Shown here: one piece after another, positions 16,779 to 25,216 of the stretch
Layout: each line of letters starts with the position of its first letter
Numbering within the stretch: position 1 is the first letter of the stretch
Origin: JBAZLV01 sp964586075
GTDB taxonomy: Bacteria; Nitrospirota; UBA9217
DNA: 64,000 nt
Direction: 5' to 3'
Assembly (NCBI GenBank): GCA_964586075.1
Contig: CAZPGZ010000009.1
Span: forward strand, 1 to 64,000
Notes under the pieces: generated by a model
Database searches by the model: none
What the model was told of the DNA's origin: nothing
Seen by the model: the letters and a program-made list of their open reading frames with translations, nothing else
Made by a program: the position numbers and the translations under genes

Positions 16779-17935
16779 TTCTCCTTCTGAAGTTCGGCCA
16801 GTCTTTTTGCCAGCAGTGCTTTTTCCAGGGCCATTCCCGCCTGGTTCATGAAAATCTCGAGCGTATCCGCACCCCTGATCGGTTTTCGCTCCGGCACGTT
16901 ATCGCCGTATACGATCAGTGCGACCTTCCCGTCCACGATAAGGGGTATGGCCAGCACCTGTTCGGCCATCACTCCGCCAAGTTCATTCATGAGATAGTTG
17001 CCCGTTTCATTTGCTTCAAAAGGGCCGACATAGCTGGTGCGGTTCTCTATGACCTTTAAAAAAAGAGAAGGCTTGTTCAGAGGAATCTTGATACTGCGCA
17101 CGACCTGGTCCGCTGAACGCCCCGCAAGCTCCATGCCGAACTGACCAAGACCGCGCACTTCGTCCTTTTTGACCATGAAAAGAATTGCCCGGTTTACGAC
17201 TTCACTGGCATACCGCAGTATGAGCAGGGTCACTTCAGCCGTGGCAGTGGGAAACCGCAGTTCATCAAACATGGATTTCAGTGCAGTGATTTCCTGCGGC
17301 GGTTGTTCCTGTTCGATCCGGGTCCGGAATTCCTCACGCGCCGGTTCGTACTTGGTTTGCTGTGGAAGCGGAGAAGAGGCAGGTCTGAAGGAAGAAGGGG
17401 CAACAGGTGCCGGAGCCGGCGTGTCCTTTTTCCGTTCATCGAGGAGCCGGGTTCCTTCCATAAGAAGATATTCAGCGCTGATCCCTGCCCGAAGCAAAAA
17501 CTGCTGTGTATCAATCGCGATTTTGTCCTTGGGAGCGATCTCGCCCAGCTCGAAATTAAAGAAACCTTCTTCCCAGCCGAGCAGGTCATAGACAATTTCC
17601 TCGATTTGCTTGCGGATGACCGTCTCCAGCGTCTGCGCCGGCACCGCCCCCATCTCGACCAGGATCATGCCGAGCGGCTTGTCGACGTCTGTTTTCTGGA
17701 GCGCCAATGCCTTTGCCAGAACAGACTCTGTCACCATGCCTTGCGATACCAGAATATTGCCCAGGGAATCCCGGATGCTGTCGGATGCGGCCTGGATCAC
17801 CTGGCCGTCCTTGAACACAACCATCCCCGTCCCTCTGCGGCTTCGAGCGATCAGTGTCCCGGTTTTTTTGCTCAAGCTGATGATCTGGAAGATGTCAGGC
17901 AGCGCGAGATCTTCCAGTCTGCCCACAAGACTCAT
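16775..17935 (-). CDS. DUF4388 (PATAN-like) and GAF protein with tandem MshEN-like motifs
   Basis: 386 residues. The N-terminus (MSLVGRLEDLALPDIFQIIS) is a DUF4388/PATAN-type domain, often linked to response regulators in cyanobacteria and deltaproteobacteria. Residues 57-80 and 87-110 each fit the 24-residue MshEN pattern xLGxxLVxxGxVxxxxLxxxLxxQ, the c-di-GMP-binding repeat of some GspE-type ATPases. The leading Arg is replaced by Ser and Pro. A proline-rich linker (about 172-210) leads to a GAF-like domain (about 225-375). It is the first gene of the cluster. A role as a second-messenger input to the che system is inference. Confidence 0.75.
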   Translation of the reverse strand: MSLVGRLEDLALPDIFQIISLSKKTGTLIARSRRGTGMVVFKDGQVIQAASDSIRDSLGNILVSQGMVTESVLAKALALQKTDVDKPLGMILVEMGAVPAQTLETVIRKQIEEIVYDLLGWEEGFFNFELGEIAPKDKIAIDTQQFLLRAGISAEYLLMEGTRLLDERKKDTPAPAPVAPSSFRPASSPLPQQTKYEPAREEFRTRIEQEQPPQEITALKSMFDELRFPTATAEVTLLILRYASEVVNRAILFMVKKDEVRGLGQFGMELAGRSADQVVRSIKIPLNKPSLFLKVIENRTSYVGPFEANETGNYLMNELGGVMAEQVLAIPLIVDGKVALIVYGDNVPERKPIRGADTLEIFMNQAGMALEKALLAKRLAELQKEK

Positions 17936-18046
17936 GCGTTTTCTCCGGCAAACGGTATCAAAAAATTATATCAGTTTAGACAAAAAAAGCAAGTTTAATG
18001 CTTCCTTCCGGCGGTTTAAATGGCAAACGCGCCGGATCCTGCACAA

Positions 18047-18084
18047 TAAAAAAACGGCCAGCATTCTGAACGAATGGTGGCCGT
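18047..18084 (-). terminator. Rho-independent terminator after yajQ
   Basis: ACGGCCAGCATTC (18054-18066) pairs with GAATGGTGGCCGT (18072-18084) around a 5-base loop. On the minus strand a T-run (18047-18054) follows. It ends the yajQ transcript and lies ahead of the chemosensory cluster. Confidence 0.85.
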
Positions 18085-18102
18085 CATCACAAAATCGGAC
18101 GC

Positions 18103-18139
18103 ATGCTGCAGGATTTACCCGGCAGCAATCCTGCAGCAT
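18103..18139. repeat. Perfect 13-bp inverted repeat
   Basis: ATGCTGCAGGATT (18103-18115) and AATCCTGCAGCAT (18127-18139) are exact complements around an 11-base loop. It lies between the yajQ stop and the terminator at 18047-18084, giving a second strong hairpin in the 3' untranslated part. It has no T-run and may protect the 3' end. Confidence 0.7.
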
Positions 18140-18155
18140 GGACCGCTGTTGCGAA

Positions 18156-18653
18156 CTAGGTGCTCCGGTAATTTGTAAACTGAAGTTCGAGGTTGAACTC
18201 CTTTCCTTTCAGGAGTTGAATCACGGCCTGCAGGTCGTCCCTGTTCTTGCCCGAAACGCGGACCTGGTCCGACTGGATCGAGGCCTGCACTTTCATCTTA
18301 GCGTCCTTGATCGCTTTCACGATCTCTTTGGCCTTGTCCGTCGGTATCCCCTGCTGCAGCGTCAGGCGCTGGCGCACGGTTCCCGCAAGGGCCGCTTCCA
18401 CTTTCCCGTATGACAGGTTTTTGATGGGCACGCCCCGCTTGACAAGCTTGGTCTGCAGAATGTCGACCACGCTCTTGAGCTTGTATTCATCATCGGAAAT
18501 GATCACCAGAGCATCTTTTTCCTGCGTGATGTTCGATTTGCTTCCTTTAAAATCAAAGCGCTGGCTGATTTCCTTCATTGCCTGGCTCACCGCGTTCGTG
18601 ACCTCGGCCATGTCTATCTTCGAAACGATGTCAAATGAGTTCTCCGCTGCCAT
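18156..18653 (-). CDS. yajQ: YajQ family nucleotide-binding protein
   Basis: The 165-residue product has the full length and motifs of the family: an AENSFDIVSKIDMAEVTNAV start, RFDFKGSK, and the C-terminal VRVSGKNRDDLQAVIQLLK block. It is a cytoplasmic protein with two ferredoxin-like folds. A relative in Xanthomonas was reported to bind c-di-GMP, while others bind nucleotides or RNA. The ATG at 18653 has GGAGG 5 bases upstream. It has its own terminator, so it is not part of the che operon. Confidence 0.95.
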   Translation of the reverse strand: MAAENSFDIVSKIDMAEVTNAVSQAMKEISQRFDFKGSKSNITQEKDALVIISDDEYKLKSVVDILQTKLVKRGVPIKNLSYGKVEAALAGTVRQRLTLQQGIPTDKAKEIVKAIKDAKMKVQASIQSDQVRVSGKNRDDLQAVIQLLKGKEFNLELQFTNYRST

Positions 18654-18699
18654 AACAACCTCCGGTTTCTGAAGTCAGTGCTCTGCACTCGGTATCGGA

Positions 18700-19368
18700 C
18701 TACTGTTCGATAATCTCCGTTCCCTTGGGCGCCTTGAACACAAAAGCCTGATCGCCAATACCGACATTCTCCCGTACGTCGGTAAATTGAATTTCCGTCA
18801 CGTTTCCGGATTTGTCGAATATGGTCATCTGCAGAATGCGGCCCGCTTCATCGGTCTGCATGGTCAGCTTCTTCATGGCTGCACCCTGTTTCAGGGGAAC
18901 AAGTTCCAGCATGCGGGGGGTCTTGGCATCAGGCAGGTGCACGCTGAAATCATCACGAATATGTGCGGCGCCCAGCAAAAAGGAAACAGGAATGTTCATG
19001 TGCGTAAAATCCGTAAATGCTTTTTTGATCACCTGTTCGCTTTTTTTGGAATAAAACAATGCCGTCTTCCCGTCGATTACAACCAGCTGCCCGTTCGAAT
19101 ACTCAAGCCGGAGTTTTCCCGGTTTTTTGATCTTCAGGGTTCCGTCGAATTTTTGCGTTTTGCCAAGAGTCTTCAGAGCGGTCTTCTGCACCACGCCGGC
19201 AGTCAGATCATTCGTATTGCGGTAGTGGTTCTCCACCGTCTGGATGAGCTCATCTTTTGCCCCGACTGCAGTTGTTCCCGCTTCCGAAGCGGCCGCCGGG
19301 GACAGGATAAAAAAACAGGCCGCACAAAAAAAAGAACTGGCAAGAACGGTCAAATGGGAGATTCGCAT
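18700..19368 (-). CDS. lolA: Outer-membrane lipoprotein carrier LolA
   Basis: Signal peptide MRISHLTVLASSFFCAACFFILSPAAA, then a LolA fold: Val/Asn-rich start, FDGTLKIKKPGKLRLEY, VVIDGKTALFYSKKSEQV and the C-terminal VQFTDV-like strands. It carries lipoproteins through the periplasm from LolCDE to the outer membrane. Possible ATGs are at 19380, 19377 and 19368. None has a good ribosome binding site, so coupling to the preceding gene (stop at 19434) is likely. The ATG at 19368 gives the cleanest signal peptide. No LolB is nearby. Confidence 0.9.
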   Translation of the reverse strand: MRISHLTVLASSFFCAACFFILSPAAASEAGTTAVGAKDELIQTVENHYRNTNDLTAGVVQKTALKTLGKTQKFDGTLKIKKPGKLRLEYSNGQLVVIDGKTALFYSKKSEQVIKKAFTDFTHMNIPVSFLLGAAHIRDDFSVHLPDAKTPRMLELVPLKQGAAMKKLTMQTDEAGRILQMTIFDKSGNVTEIQFTDVRENVGIGDQAFVFKAPKGTEIIEQ

Positions 19369-19433
19369 GCAGTGCATCATATCATAAATACTGCGGGCTG
19401 AAAAGATGGAAAATGATCCTGTTTCGGCCTTTG

Positions 19434-20129
19434 CTACCGGCATTTCCAGAGGGTATATGCTTTTTCAGGACTTTGTTCTTCGACCAATACAAGAAAGCCG
19501 TTTTTCGGGTTTTTTGCCACCAAAACACCGTAGTCGTCCAGATGCTCTTCCGCCGCCTTTTTCGCAGCAGTCTTCCAGACGGCGTCGAGCGTCTGCACAG
19601 TGAGCAGTTTTGTTCCTGTGAGTCGCTGCCGCGTGTCATTTTGCAACCGGACGATGTGGATGTGGAGCTGGTCCTGGCTCCGCTTTCCTGAAGGGTTGAC
19701 AGCCAGCCCGATCGAGGATTCGTCCGGAATCCGCTTTTTCGCCTCTGACCATGCAAAATCCCAGATGCCGTCCGGTTTTTGGGGGTCTTCGATGCCGCGC
19801 ACCCTGCTGATCGGTATTGCAAGGCCATGCACGAAGTCAGACGGGCAGCCGCACATTTTTCTGTCGCGGATAACGATATATTCTGCGCTTTCCGCCCAAA
19901 TCTCCGTTGTTGCTTTGCATTCGCGGCCAGCAGCACAAAAACTGCCGGTGCGGGGTGCCAGACACGTTCCGCAGTAATCCCGCGCATTGACGTCAAGGCA
20001 GTCCGTAACAATGTGCAGCAGCATGTCTCTTGATTCCGCCGCAGGCACGACCGACAGGAGCAACACGGCAAGAGCAACCAGGAGAAAAGAAGAAGCTGTG
20101 CGACGATGCGCACGAGAATAGAAACCCAT
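19434..20129 (-). CDS. CDP-diacylglycerol pyrophosphatase-like secreted protein
   Basis: 231 residues with an N-terminal signal or anchor (RRTASSFLLVALAVLLLSVVPAAES). The HIT-like core carries the SQDQLHIHIVRL motif typical of Cdh, which hydrolyses CDP-diacylglycerol to phosphatidate and CMP. Paired cysteines (CLDVNARDYCGTC and GRECK; MCGCP) suggest periplasmic disulfides. Length fits Cdh. A competing minus-strand frame across the same bases (19382-20137) lacks any such motif. It lies just upstream of lolA. E. coli Cdh is the nearest known relative, but the substrate here is not proven. Confidence 0.8.
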   Translation of the reverse strand: MGFYSRAHRRTASSFLLVALAVLLLSVVPAAESRDMLLHIVTDCLDVNARDYCGTCLAPRTGSFCAAGRECKATTEIWAESAEYIVIRDRKMCGCPSDFVHGLAIPISRVRGIEDPQKPDGIWDFAWSEAKKRIPDESSIGLAVNPSGKRSQDQLHIHIVRLQNDTRQRLTGTKLLTVQTLDAVWKTAAKKAAEEHLDDYGVLVAKNPKNGFLVLVEEQSPEKAYTLWKCR

Positions 20130-20178
20130 GAGTCCAATCCTTCACGATGAAGTAAAACGGCGGTCCGAGCGGGAGCGA

Positions 20179-20484
20179 CTATTTTTTCAGCTTCTTGATC
20201 ATCTCCTCGACTTCCCCGGAGCCTTCCTTGTAAAAATTTTCCTCCTCCGGGTCCAACTCGCGCAGCAAGCGAAGAAATTCTCCGGCATGCTCTTTTTCCT
20301 CGTTTGCGATATCTAAGAAAACCGCTTTCGCAAGTGCGTTGTCGGTGCTCTCCGCGGTCTGCTGATAGAGTTGTATGGCTTCATATTCCGCGGCGATCAT
20401 AAATCGAATCGAACGCACCAATTCCTCGGAAGTCAGCTTGCGGTCGTTTTTTAAAACAGTAAAGGGATTGGAGAATTCCGGCAT
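20179..20484 (-). CDS. Small ferritin-like (rubrerythrin/encapsulin cargo type) protein
   Basis: 101 residues from the ATG at 20484 (AGGA upstream). Two helices carry the di-iron ligands, as in RSIRFMIAAEYEAIQLYQ and DIANEEKEHAGEFLRLL, with Glu and ExxH motifs. The C-terminus FYKEGSGEVEEMIKKLKK resembles short ferritin-like proteins found next to, or fused to, encapsulin shells in anaerobes and archaea. The half-ferritin length implies that it dimerises to build the iron site. No encapsulin gene lies next to it in the window. Confidence 0.8.
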   Translation of the reverse strand: MPEFSNPFTVLKNDRKLTSEELVRSIRFMIAAEYEAIQLYQQTAESTDNALAKAVFLDIANEEKEHAGEFLRLLRELDPEEENFYKEGSGEVEEMIKKLKK

Positions 20485-20580
20485 TTTTTTCCTTTCTGTC
20501 AATGGTTTCTAGTGTTCCTGCCCGCGTTCTCTTACCAAAAATTTACGGGCAACGCATTACATCCGAAGAAGCTTTGTTCT

Positions 20581-22791
20581 TTACTCATCAAAATCCCGTA
20601 CAGTTCCGTCCATGTTCTTGCGCACCAGCACCGGGCGCGGCTTTGCACCGTCCGCGGGCCCGACAATGCCGTCTTCTTCCATCATTTCGATCATGCGCGC
20701 CGCGCGGTTGTAACCCACCCGGAGTCTCCGCTGAATAAAAGACGTGGATGCCTGTCCGTTCATCTGCACAAGCTCCACGGCGCGGTTGTACAGCTCGTCG
20801 CGTTCGCTGTCTTCCGCGGACGCGGCCTCCGCTTCCACAACCTCTTTGGCGCGGCGGGCCAGCAGTTCATAATTCGGTTTTGCCTGTTTTTTTACGAATT
20901 CCACCACCCGTTTGATTTCCGCCTCGGAGACAAAGCAGCCGTGCACGCGGATAAGATGGGCGGTTCCCGGCGGCTGAAACAGCATGTCTCCCATGCCCAG
21001 CAGATTTTCCGCTCCATTGGCGTCGAGGATGGTGCGCGAGTCTGTTTTGGATGAAACCTGGAAGGAAATGCGCGCCGGCAGATTGGCTTTGATCAGGCCG
21101 GTGATGACGTCCACGCTCGGGCGCTGCGTTGCCACAATCAGGTGAATTCCTGCAGCGCGCGCCATCTGCGCCAGGCGCATGATGGAGTCTTCCACCTCGC
21201 GCTGCACGGTCATCATCAGATCCGCCAGTTCGTCGATAATCACCACGATGTACGGCAAGCGCTCGGCCTCGGGCACCGCCTTGTTATAGGAATCGATGTT
21301 CTTCGACCCCTTGTCGGCCAGCTGGCGGTAGCGCCGTTCCATTTCGGCCACCAGGGCGCGCAATGTTTCTGCGGCCCGCTTGGGCTGCGTGACCACGGGT
21401 GTCAAAAGATGCGGAATATCGTTGTAGAGAGAAAGCTCCAGCATTTTCGGGTCGACCAGCACCAGCTTAACCTCGTTCGGCTGCGCATTGTACAGCAGTG
21501 CGAGAATGATGGAATTGATGGCCACGCTCTTGCCCGAACCCGTCGCACCCGCAACCAAGAGGTGGGGCATTTTATCGATGGAGCTCAGGACCGACGCGCC
21601 GAAGATATCCTTTCCCAGCGGCACCTTGAGTTTTGATTTATGCGCACGGTACTCGGACGATTCGATGATCTGCCGGAAATAGACCGTTTCCCGGGTGTTG
21701 TTCGGCACCTCGATCCCCACGGCGGCCTTGCCCGGCAGCGGCGCAACGATGCGCACGCTCGCGGCCTTCATGGCAAGCGCCAGGTCATCGGAAAGATTGA
21801 CGATCTTGCTCACTTTTATACCGGGAGCGGGTTCGTATTCGAACATGGTGACGACCGGCCCCGGATACACCTGCGTCACCCGGCCCTCGATGTCGAAATC
21901 CTGCAGCTTGCGGGCAAGCAGCTCCGATTGGGCGAGCATGTCCTCCTTGGAGATTTTTTTTGCCGCAGGCGGCAGCGGGTCAAGCAGTTCGGGGACCGGA
22001 AGCTGATACGCTTCTCCGGCGGTATTTGCATCCTTTGTCTCCATGAATCCGAATGCTTCCTGCACAGGTTTTTGCGGTTTTTCCGGCCTGACCACGCGCG
22101 GCTGCATGGCAGCCTGCTGCGGCTTCTGGGCTTCGACGATTTTCGGCGGTTCGGGAGGAGGGGCTGCCTGTTCCCGCGCCTCTCGTGCTTTTTCCTTGCG
22201 TCCCTGATGAACAGCGAGAAGGAGCTCCAGGTGCTCGGACAACCGGACATACTGCGCGCGAAGCCAGGCAAGGGCCTTCAGAGGCGAGAACGGCGTGAGC
22301 AGCATAAGGGAAATAATGACGGCGGTAATGGTAATAATGTGCGCCCCGACAGCGGAAACCCCGCCTACAAGCAGGCGGGCGAGAATACCGCCGAGCATGC
22401 CTCCCGACAGAACCTCTTCACCGAATAATTTGACGGTTTCGCTCTCAAGACCGAAAAACGCAGACAGAGAAATGAACAGCACAACGCCGCCGATTTTTTT
22501 GAGATGCGGGTGGACTGCCTCTTTGCCGAGCATCAGAAACACGGCATATCCAAAAAAGAACAGGGGAATAAGGTAGGCTGAAACTCCGAAAAGCCGGAGG
22601 AGAATGTCCGAGAAATAGGCGCCGACCAGCCCGATGGAGTTTTTGATCTCCCCGCCGGTGCTCGCGACGCTGAAACAGGGGTCCGCTGCGCTGTAGGAAA
22701 TGAGGCTGAGCATTATCAGAAGGCCCAGGGCAAGCAGCAGCAGACCGGCCATTTCATTCCAGTGCTTATGTTTGACAATAGAGACTGCCAT
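20581..22791 (-). CDS. ftsK: DNA translocase FtsK/SpoIIIE
   Basis: 736 residues. An N-terminal membrane domain has four helices (about residues 15-170), followed by a short Pro/Gln-rich linker and the alpha/beta RecA-like motor. Walker A is GATGSGKS, Walker B is VVIIDELADLMM, and a C-terminal gamma winged helix reads KOPS-type DNA signals (ASTSFIQRRLRVGYNRAARMIE). It pumps chromosome ends and helps dimer resolution at the division septum. The linker is short compared with E. coli FtsK, as in most bacteria. Confidence 0.97.
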   Translation of the reverse strand: MAVSIVKHKHWNEMAGLLLLALGLLIMLSLISYSAADPCFSVASTGGEIKNSIGLVGAYFSDILLRLFGVSAYLIPLFFFGYAVFLMLGKEAVHPHLKKIGGVVLFISLSAFFGLESETVKLFGEEVLSGGMLGGILARLLVGGVSAVGAHIITITAVIISLMLLTPFSPLKALAWLRAQYVRLSEHLELLLAVHQGRKEKAREAREQAAPPPEPPKIVEAQKPQQAAMQPRVVRPEKPQKPVQEAFGFMETKDANTAGEAYQLPVPELLDPLPPAAKKISKEDMLAQSELLARKLQDFDIEGRVTQVYPGPVVTMFEYEPAPGIKVSKIVNLSDDLALAMKAASVRIVAPLPGKAAVGIEVPNNTRETVYFRQIIESSEYRAHKSKLKVPLGKDIFGASVLSSIDKMPHLLVAGATGSGKSVAINSIILALLYNAQPNEVKLVLVDPKMLELSLYNDIPHLLTPVVTQPKRAAETLRALVAEMERRYRQLADKGSKNIDSYNKAVPEAERLPYIVVIIDELADLMMTVQREVEDSIMRLAQMARAAGIHLIVATQRPSVDVITGLIKANLPARISFQVSSKTDSRTILDANGAENLLGMGDMLFQPPGTAHLIRVHGCFVSEAEIKRVVEFVKKQAKPNYELLARRAKEVVEAEAASAEDSERDELYNRAVELVQMNGQASTSFIQRRLRVGYNRAARMIEMMEEDGIVGPADGAKPRPVLVRKNMDGTVRDFDE

Positions 22792-22868
22792 AATGTCCTT
22801 TGCTGCAGGATATTTTCATACTGCGTGCGTTCACGCTGCTCCGGGCTGTACGGAATTTTCTACGGCAA

Positions 22869-23678
22869 TTACCGCACAACCAGCAAAAGCATGACGGCAG
22901 CAGCCAAAACCAGACGATATCCGATGAAAAGGTTTAAAGAATGCCTGTTCAGATAATGGAGTAAAAATTTTATGCACAGGTAGCCGACCAGTGCGGAAAA
23001 AGCAGTCCCCAATAAAAACGGGGCCAGTTCTCCGGGGGCAAGATGCACTTTCGCCAGTTTCAGAACCGCGGCCCCGGCAATCACCGGCGTGGACAGAAGA
23101 AAGGAAAACCGCGCAGCGCTCTCACGCGTGTATCCGGTCATCAATCCTGCGACAATGGTAATACCGGAGCGGGACACTCCCGGCACGAGCGCAAGCGCCT
23201 GCGCACATCCGATAAACAGGGCGTGGCCGAGCGTCATCCGCTCAAAATTCGCGAGCTTTGATGAAAAACGGTCAACCACCCACATCAAGGCACTGACGAC
23301 AACAAGGGTGACTACGATCAGCATAGGGCTTCTGAAATATTCTTCGACCATGTGCTCGAATTTGAGGCCCAGAATTCCTGCGGGAATCGTCGCCAGAACG
23401 ATGAACCATACGAACCTGCCCTCTCCGGTTTTCCAGGTGCCGTCGCCCAGTCCGGAGAAAAACTTGCGGAACAACTCCAGCCAGTCCTTCCAGAAATACG
23501 CAAGAATTGAAACAAGCGTCCCGGCGTGCAGCGCCACATCAAAGGTCAGGCTGTCTATCAACGTGCCATGCCATCCAAACATCCAGGGAAGAAGAATCAA
23601 GTGGGCTGAAGAACTGATCGGCAGGAATTCAGTAACCCCTTGCACAATCCCCAGTAGTATCGCTTCGAGAAGCATCAT
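22869..23678 (-). CDS. uppP: Undecaprenyl-diphosphatase UppP (BacA)
   Basis: 269 residues, strongly hydrophobic with about 8 membrane helices. The two family signatures are intact: GVTEFLPISSSAHLIL near the start and GVSRSGITIVAGLMTGYTR in the middle. It dephosphorylates undecaprenyl diphosphate to recycle the peptidoglycan lipid carrier and gives bacitracin tolerance. It precedes ftsK on the same strand, with a 77-base gap. Confidence 0.96.
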   Translation of the reverse strand: MMLLEAILLGIVQGVTEFLPISSSAHLILLPWMFGWHGTLIDSLTFDVALHAGTLVSILAYFWKDWLELFRKFFSGLGDGTWKTGEGRFVWFIVLATIPAGILGLKFEHMVEEYFRSPMLIVVTLVVVSALMWVVDRFSSKLANFERMTLGHALFIGCAQALALVPGVSRSGITIVAGLMTGYTRESAARFSFLLSTPVIAGAAVLKLAKVHLAPGELAPFLLGTAFSALVGYLCIKFLLHYLNRHSLNLFIGYRLVLAAAVMLLLVVR

Positions 23679-23889
23679 CTTGTATTGGCCTCCGGTAAAA
23701 ATACTTTTTCAATTTTGCAATTTTGTTATTATTTCATAAAGCGATCTGGATTTCAAGTTGTTTCAGGACAGGAAAATTCTGCAGGTCGACGAACAGGGAA
23801 AAAAGTCTTTGAAACCGGGATCGTGAAAACCGCTGCTGCGCGCCTCTCACCTGCTGATTGCAGGGAAGATTGTTTTTGCGTTTCATACC

Positions 23890-24915
23890 TCAAACTTTCA
23901 CAATGATTTTACCGAAAAATTGCCTGCTCAGCAGTTTTTCATACGCTTTCTGCACATCCATAAACTCGAATACGGAATCGACAACCGTTCTGAGATTATG
24001 CGGGAACAGCTTAAGATACTCTGGGACTGCGGCCTTCGGCCCGACATAGATCCCATGAATCGTGATGTTTTTCCCGAACAAATGCCTCAGGCTGATAGAG
24101 ACGTCGTTTCCGGCAGTAGCGCCAAAGGTGACCGCCTTCCCTCCCCGCTTCAGGCAGGAAAGAGATTTGTTGAAAATCGAAGCCCCGACATGGTCAACCA
24201 CGATGTCCACAAGATTTTTTCCGGTTATCCGCTTCACAGCTGTTTCGAAATCTTCTTTTGTGTAATTAATGACAAAGTCGGCACCCAACGCTTTTGCCTT
24301 TGGTTCTTTCCATTCGTCGCCTACGGTGGTGATGACGGTGGCATGATACAGTTTAGCGACCTGGATGAGTGCCGTACCCGTCCCGCTGCCAGCTGCATGA
24401 ATCAGAACCGTGTCTCCCTGGCAGATGCCCGCGCGCGCAACCAGCGAGTTCCAGGCCGTTGCGTACGTGATGCAGATCCCCGCTGCCTCCTCGAAAGAAA
24501 GTCCTTCCGGCTTTTTGAAAAGATTTGCGGCGGGAACGGCCGTGTATTCTGCAGATACGCCGCTATTGACAACGCCGAGATTGGAGAAACTGCTGCATTC
24601 ATTGTCACGCCCGCTTATACACCGATCGCAATGCCCGCACGACATTCCGGGGAAAATAATCACTTCGTCGCCCGGCCTGACATGCCGGACGTTTTTCCCC
24701 ACCTCTTCCACGATACCCGCCGCATCGGAGCCGAAAATATGCGGCAGCGGAATCCGGACCGGATACGTACCGTTCATCACCCACACATCAAGATGGTTCA
24801 GGGAAAAGGCTTTCACGCGGACAAGAGCTTCAGACTCATTGATCTCAGGCACCGGCAAATCGCCGGCCTTAATGCTCTTGTATCCTTTCAACTCGTCATA
24901 GTAAAGGGCTTTCAT
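23890..24915 (-). CDS. Zinc-containing alcohol dehydrogenase/quinone oxidoreductase family protein
   Basis: 341 residues, medium-chain dehydrogenase. It has the GroES-like domain with LPHIFGSDAAGIVEEVG and a structural zinc site of four Cys (SCGHCDRCISGRDNEC). The Rossmann domain shows HAAGSGTGTALIQVAKLY. The usual first catalytic-zinc Cys is replaced in LNHLDVWVMNG, as in quinone oxidoreductase-like members. It probably reduces an activated double bond or carbonyl with NAD(P)H; the substrate is unknown. No operon partner is evident. Confidence 0.85.
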   Translation of the reverse strand: MKALYYDELKGYKSIKAGDLPVPEINESEALVRVKAFSLNHLDVWVMNGTYPVRIPLPHIFGSDAAGIVEEVGKNVRHVRPGDEVIIFPGMSCGHCDRCISGRDNECSSFSNLGVVNSGVSAEYTAVPAANLFKKPEGLSFEEAAGICITYATAWNSLVARAGICQGDTVLIHAAGSGTGTALIQVAKLYHATVITTVGDEWKEPKAKALGADFVINYTKEDFETAVKRITGKNLVDIVVDHVGASIFNKSLSCLKRGGKAVTFGATAGNDVSISLRHLFGKNITIHGIYVGPKAAVPEYLKLFPHNLRTVVDSVFEFMDVQKAYEKLLSRQFFGKIIVKV

Positions 24916-25216
24916 GGCAGCGGCTCCTTGAGCTTCGGAATGAAAATCAGCGGCCGAACACTTATTAACAACGCTGATTATTCACATTATAGCGCGAATC
25001 GAGGTGCATTGGAGGTGCCGGGTATTTGGGAGAATTGTGCAGCCGGCTGTAATAAGGAGATGAAGGGAAGCGAACATGTTCGTCATTGCTGGAGAAATGG
25101 CACTGCAAAAAATGACACCGGAATGATTACCGCATCAGAACCTTCAGATTATTTGATTGTCCGGTAGGAGAGAGAGGGCCATGGTTCACACCACGGCCCT
25201 CGCGTACGCTTAATCT
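24916..25216. other. Intergenic region between two minus-strand genes
   Basis: No convincing gene. A short + strand frame (25060-25167) has AAGGAG touching its ATG with no spacer and is not credible. The only structure seen is an imperfect 10-bp hairpin at 25175-25200 (AGGGCCATGG/CCACGGCCCT) just past the hydrolase stop. It may end that transcript even though no T-run follows. Confidence 0.5.

Noticed and set aside
19382..20137. A competing minus-strand frame over the Cdh-like gene
   Set aside because: It is Cys/Arg-rich and lacks the QLHIHI motif and signal peptide of the overlapping 231-residue frame.
23920..25167. A 415-codon + strand frame opposite the alcohol dehydrogenase gene
   Set aside because: It is the mirror of a well-conserved gene with zinc and NAD motifs. 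It has no domain pattern and no ribosome site at its start.
25060..25167. A 35-codon + strand frame with AAGGAG
   Set aside because: The ribosome site touches the ATG with no spacer, and the translation has no recognisable pattern.
25175..25200. Hairpin after the hydrolase gene considered as a rho-independent terminator
   Set aside because: The stem has an A-C mismatch and no T-run follows on the minus strand, so it is only mentioned in the intergenic entry.
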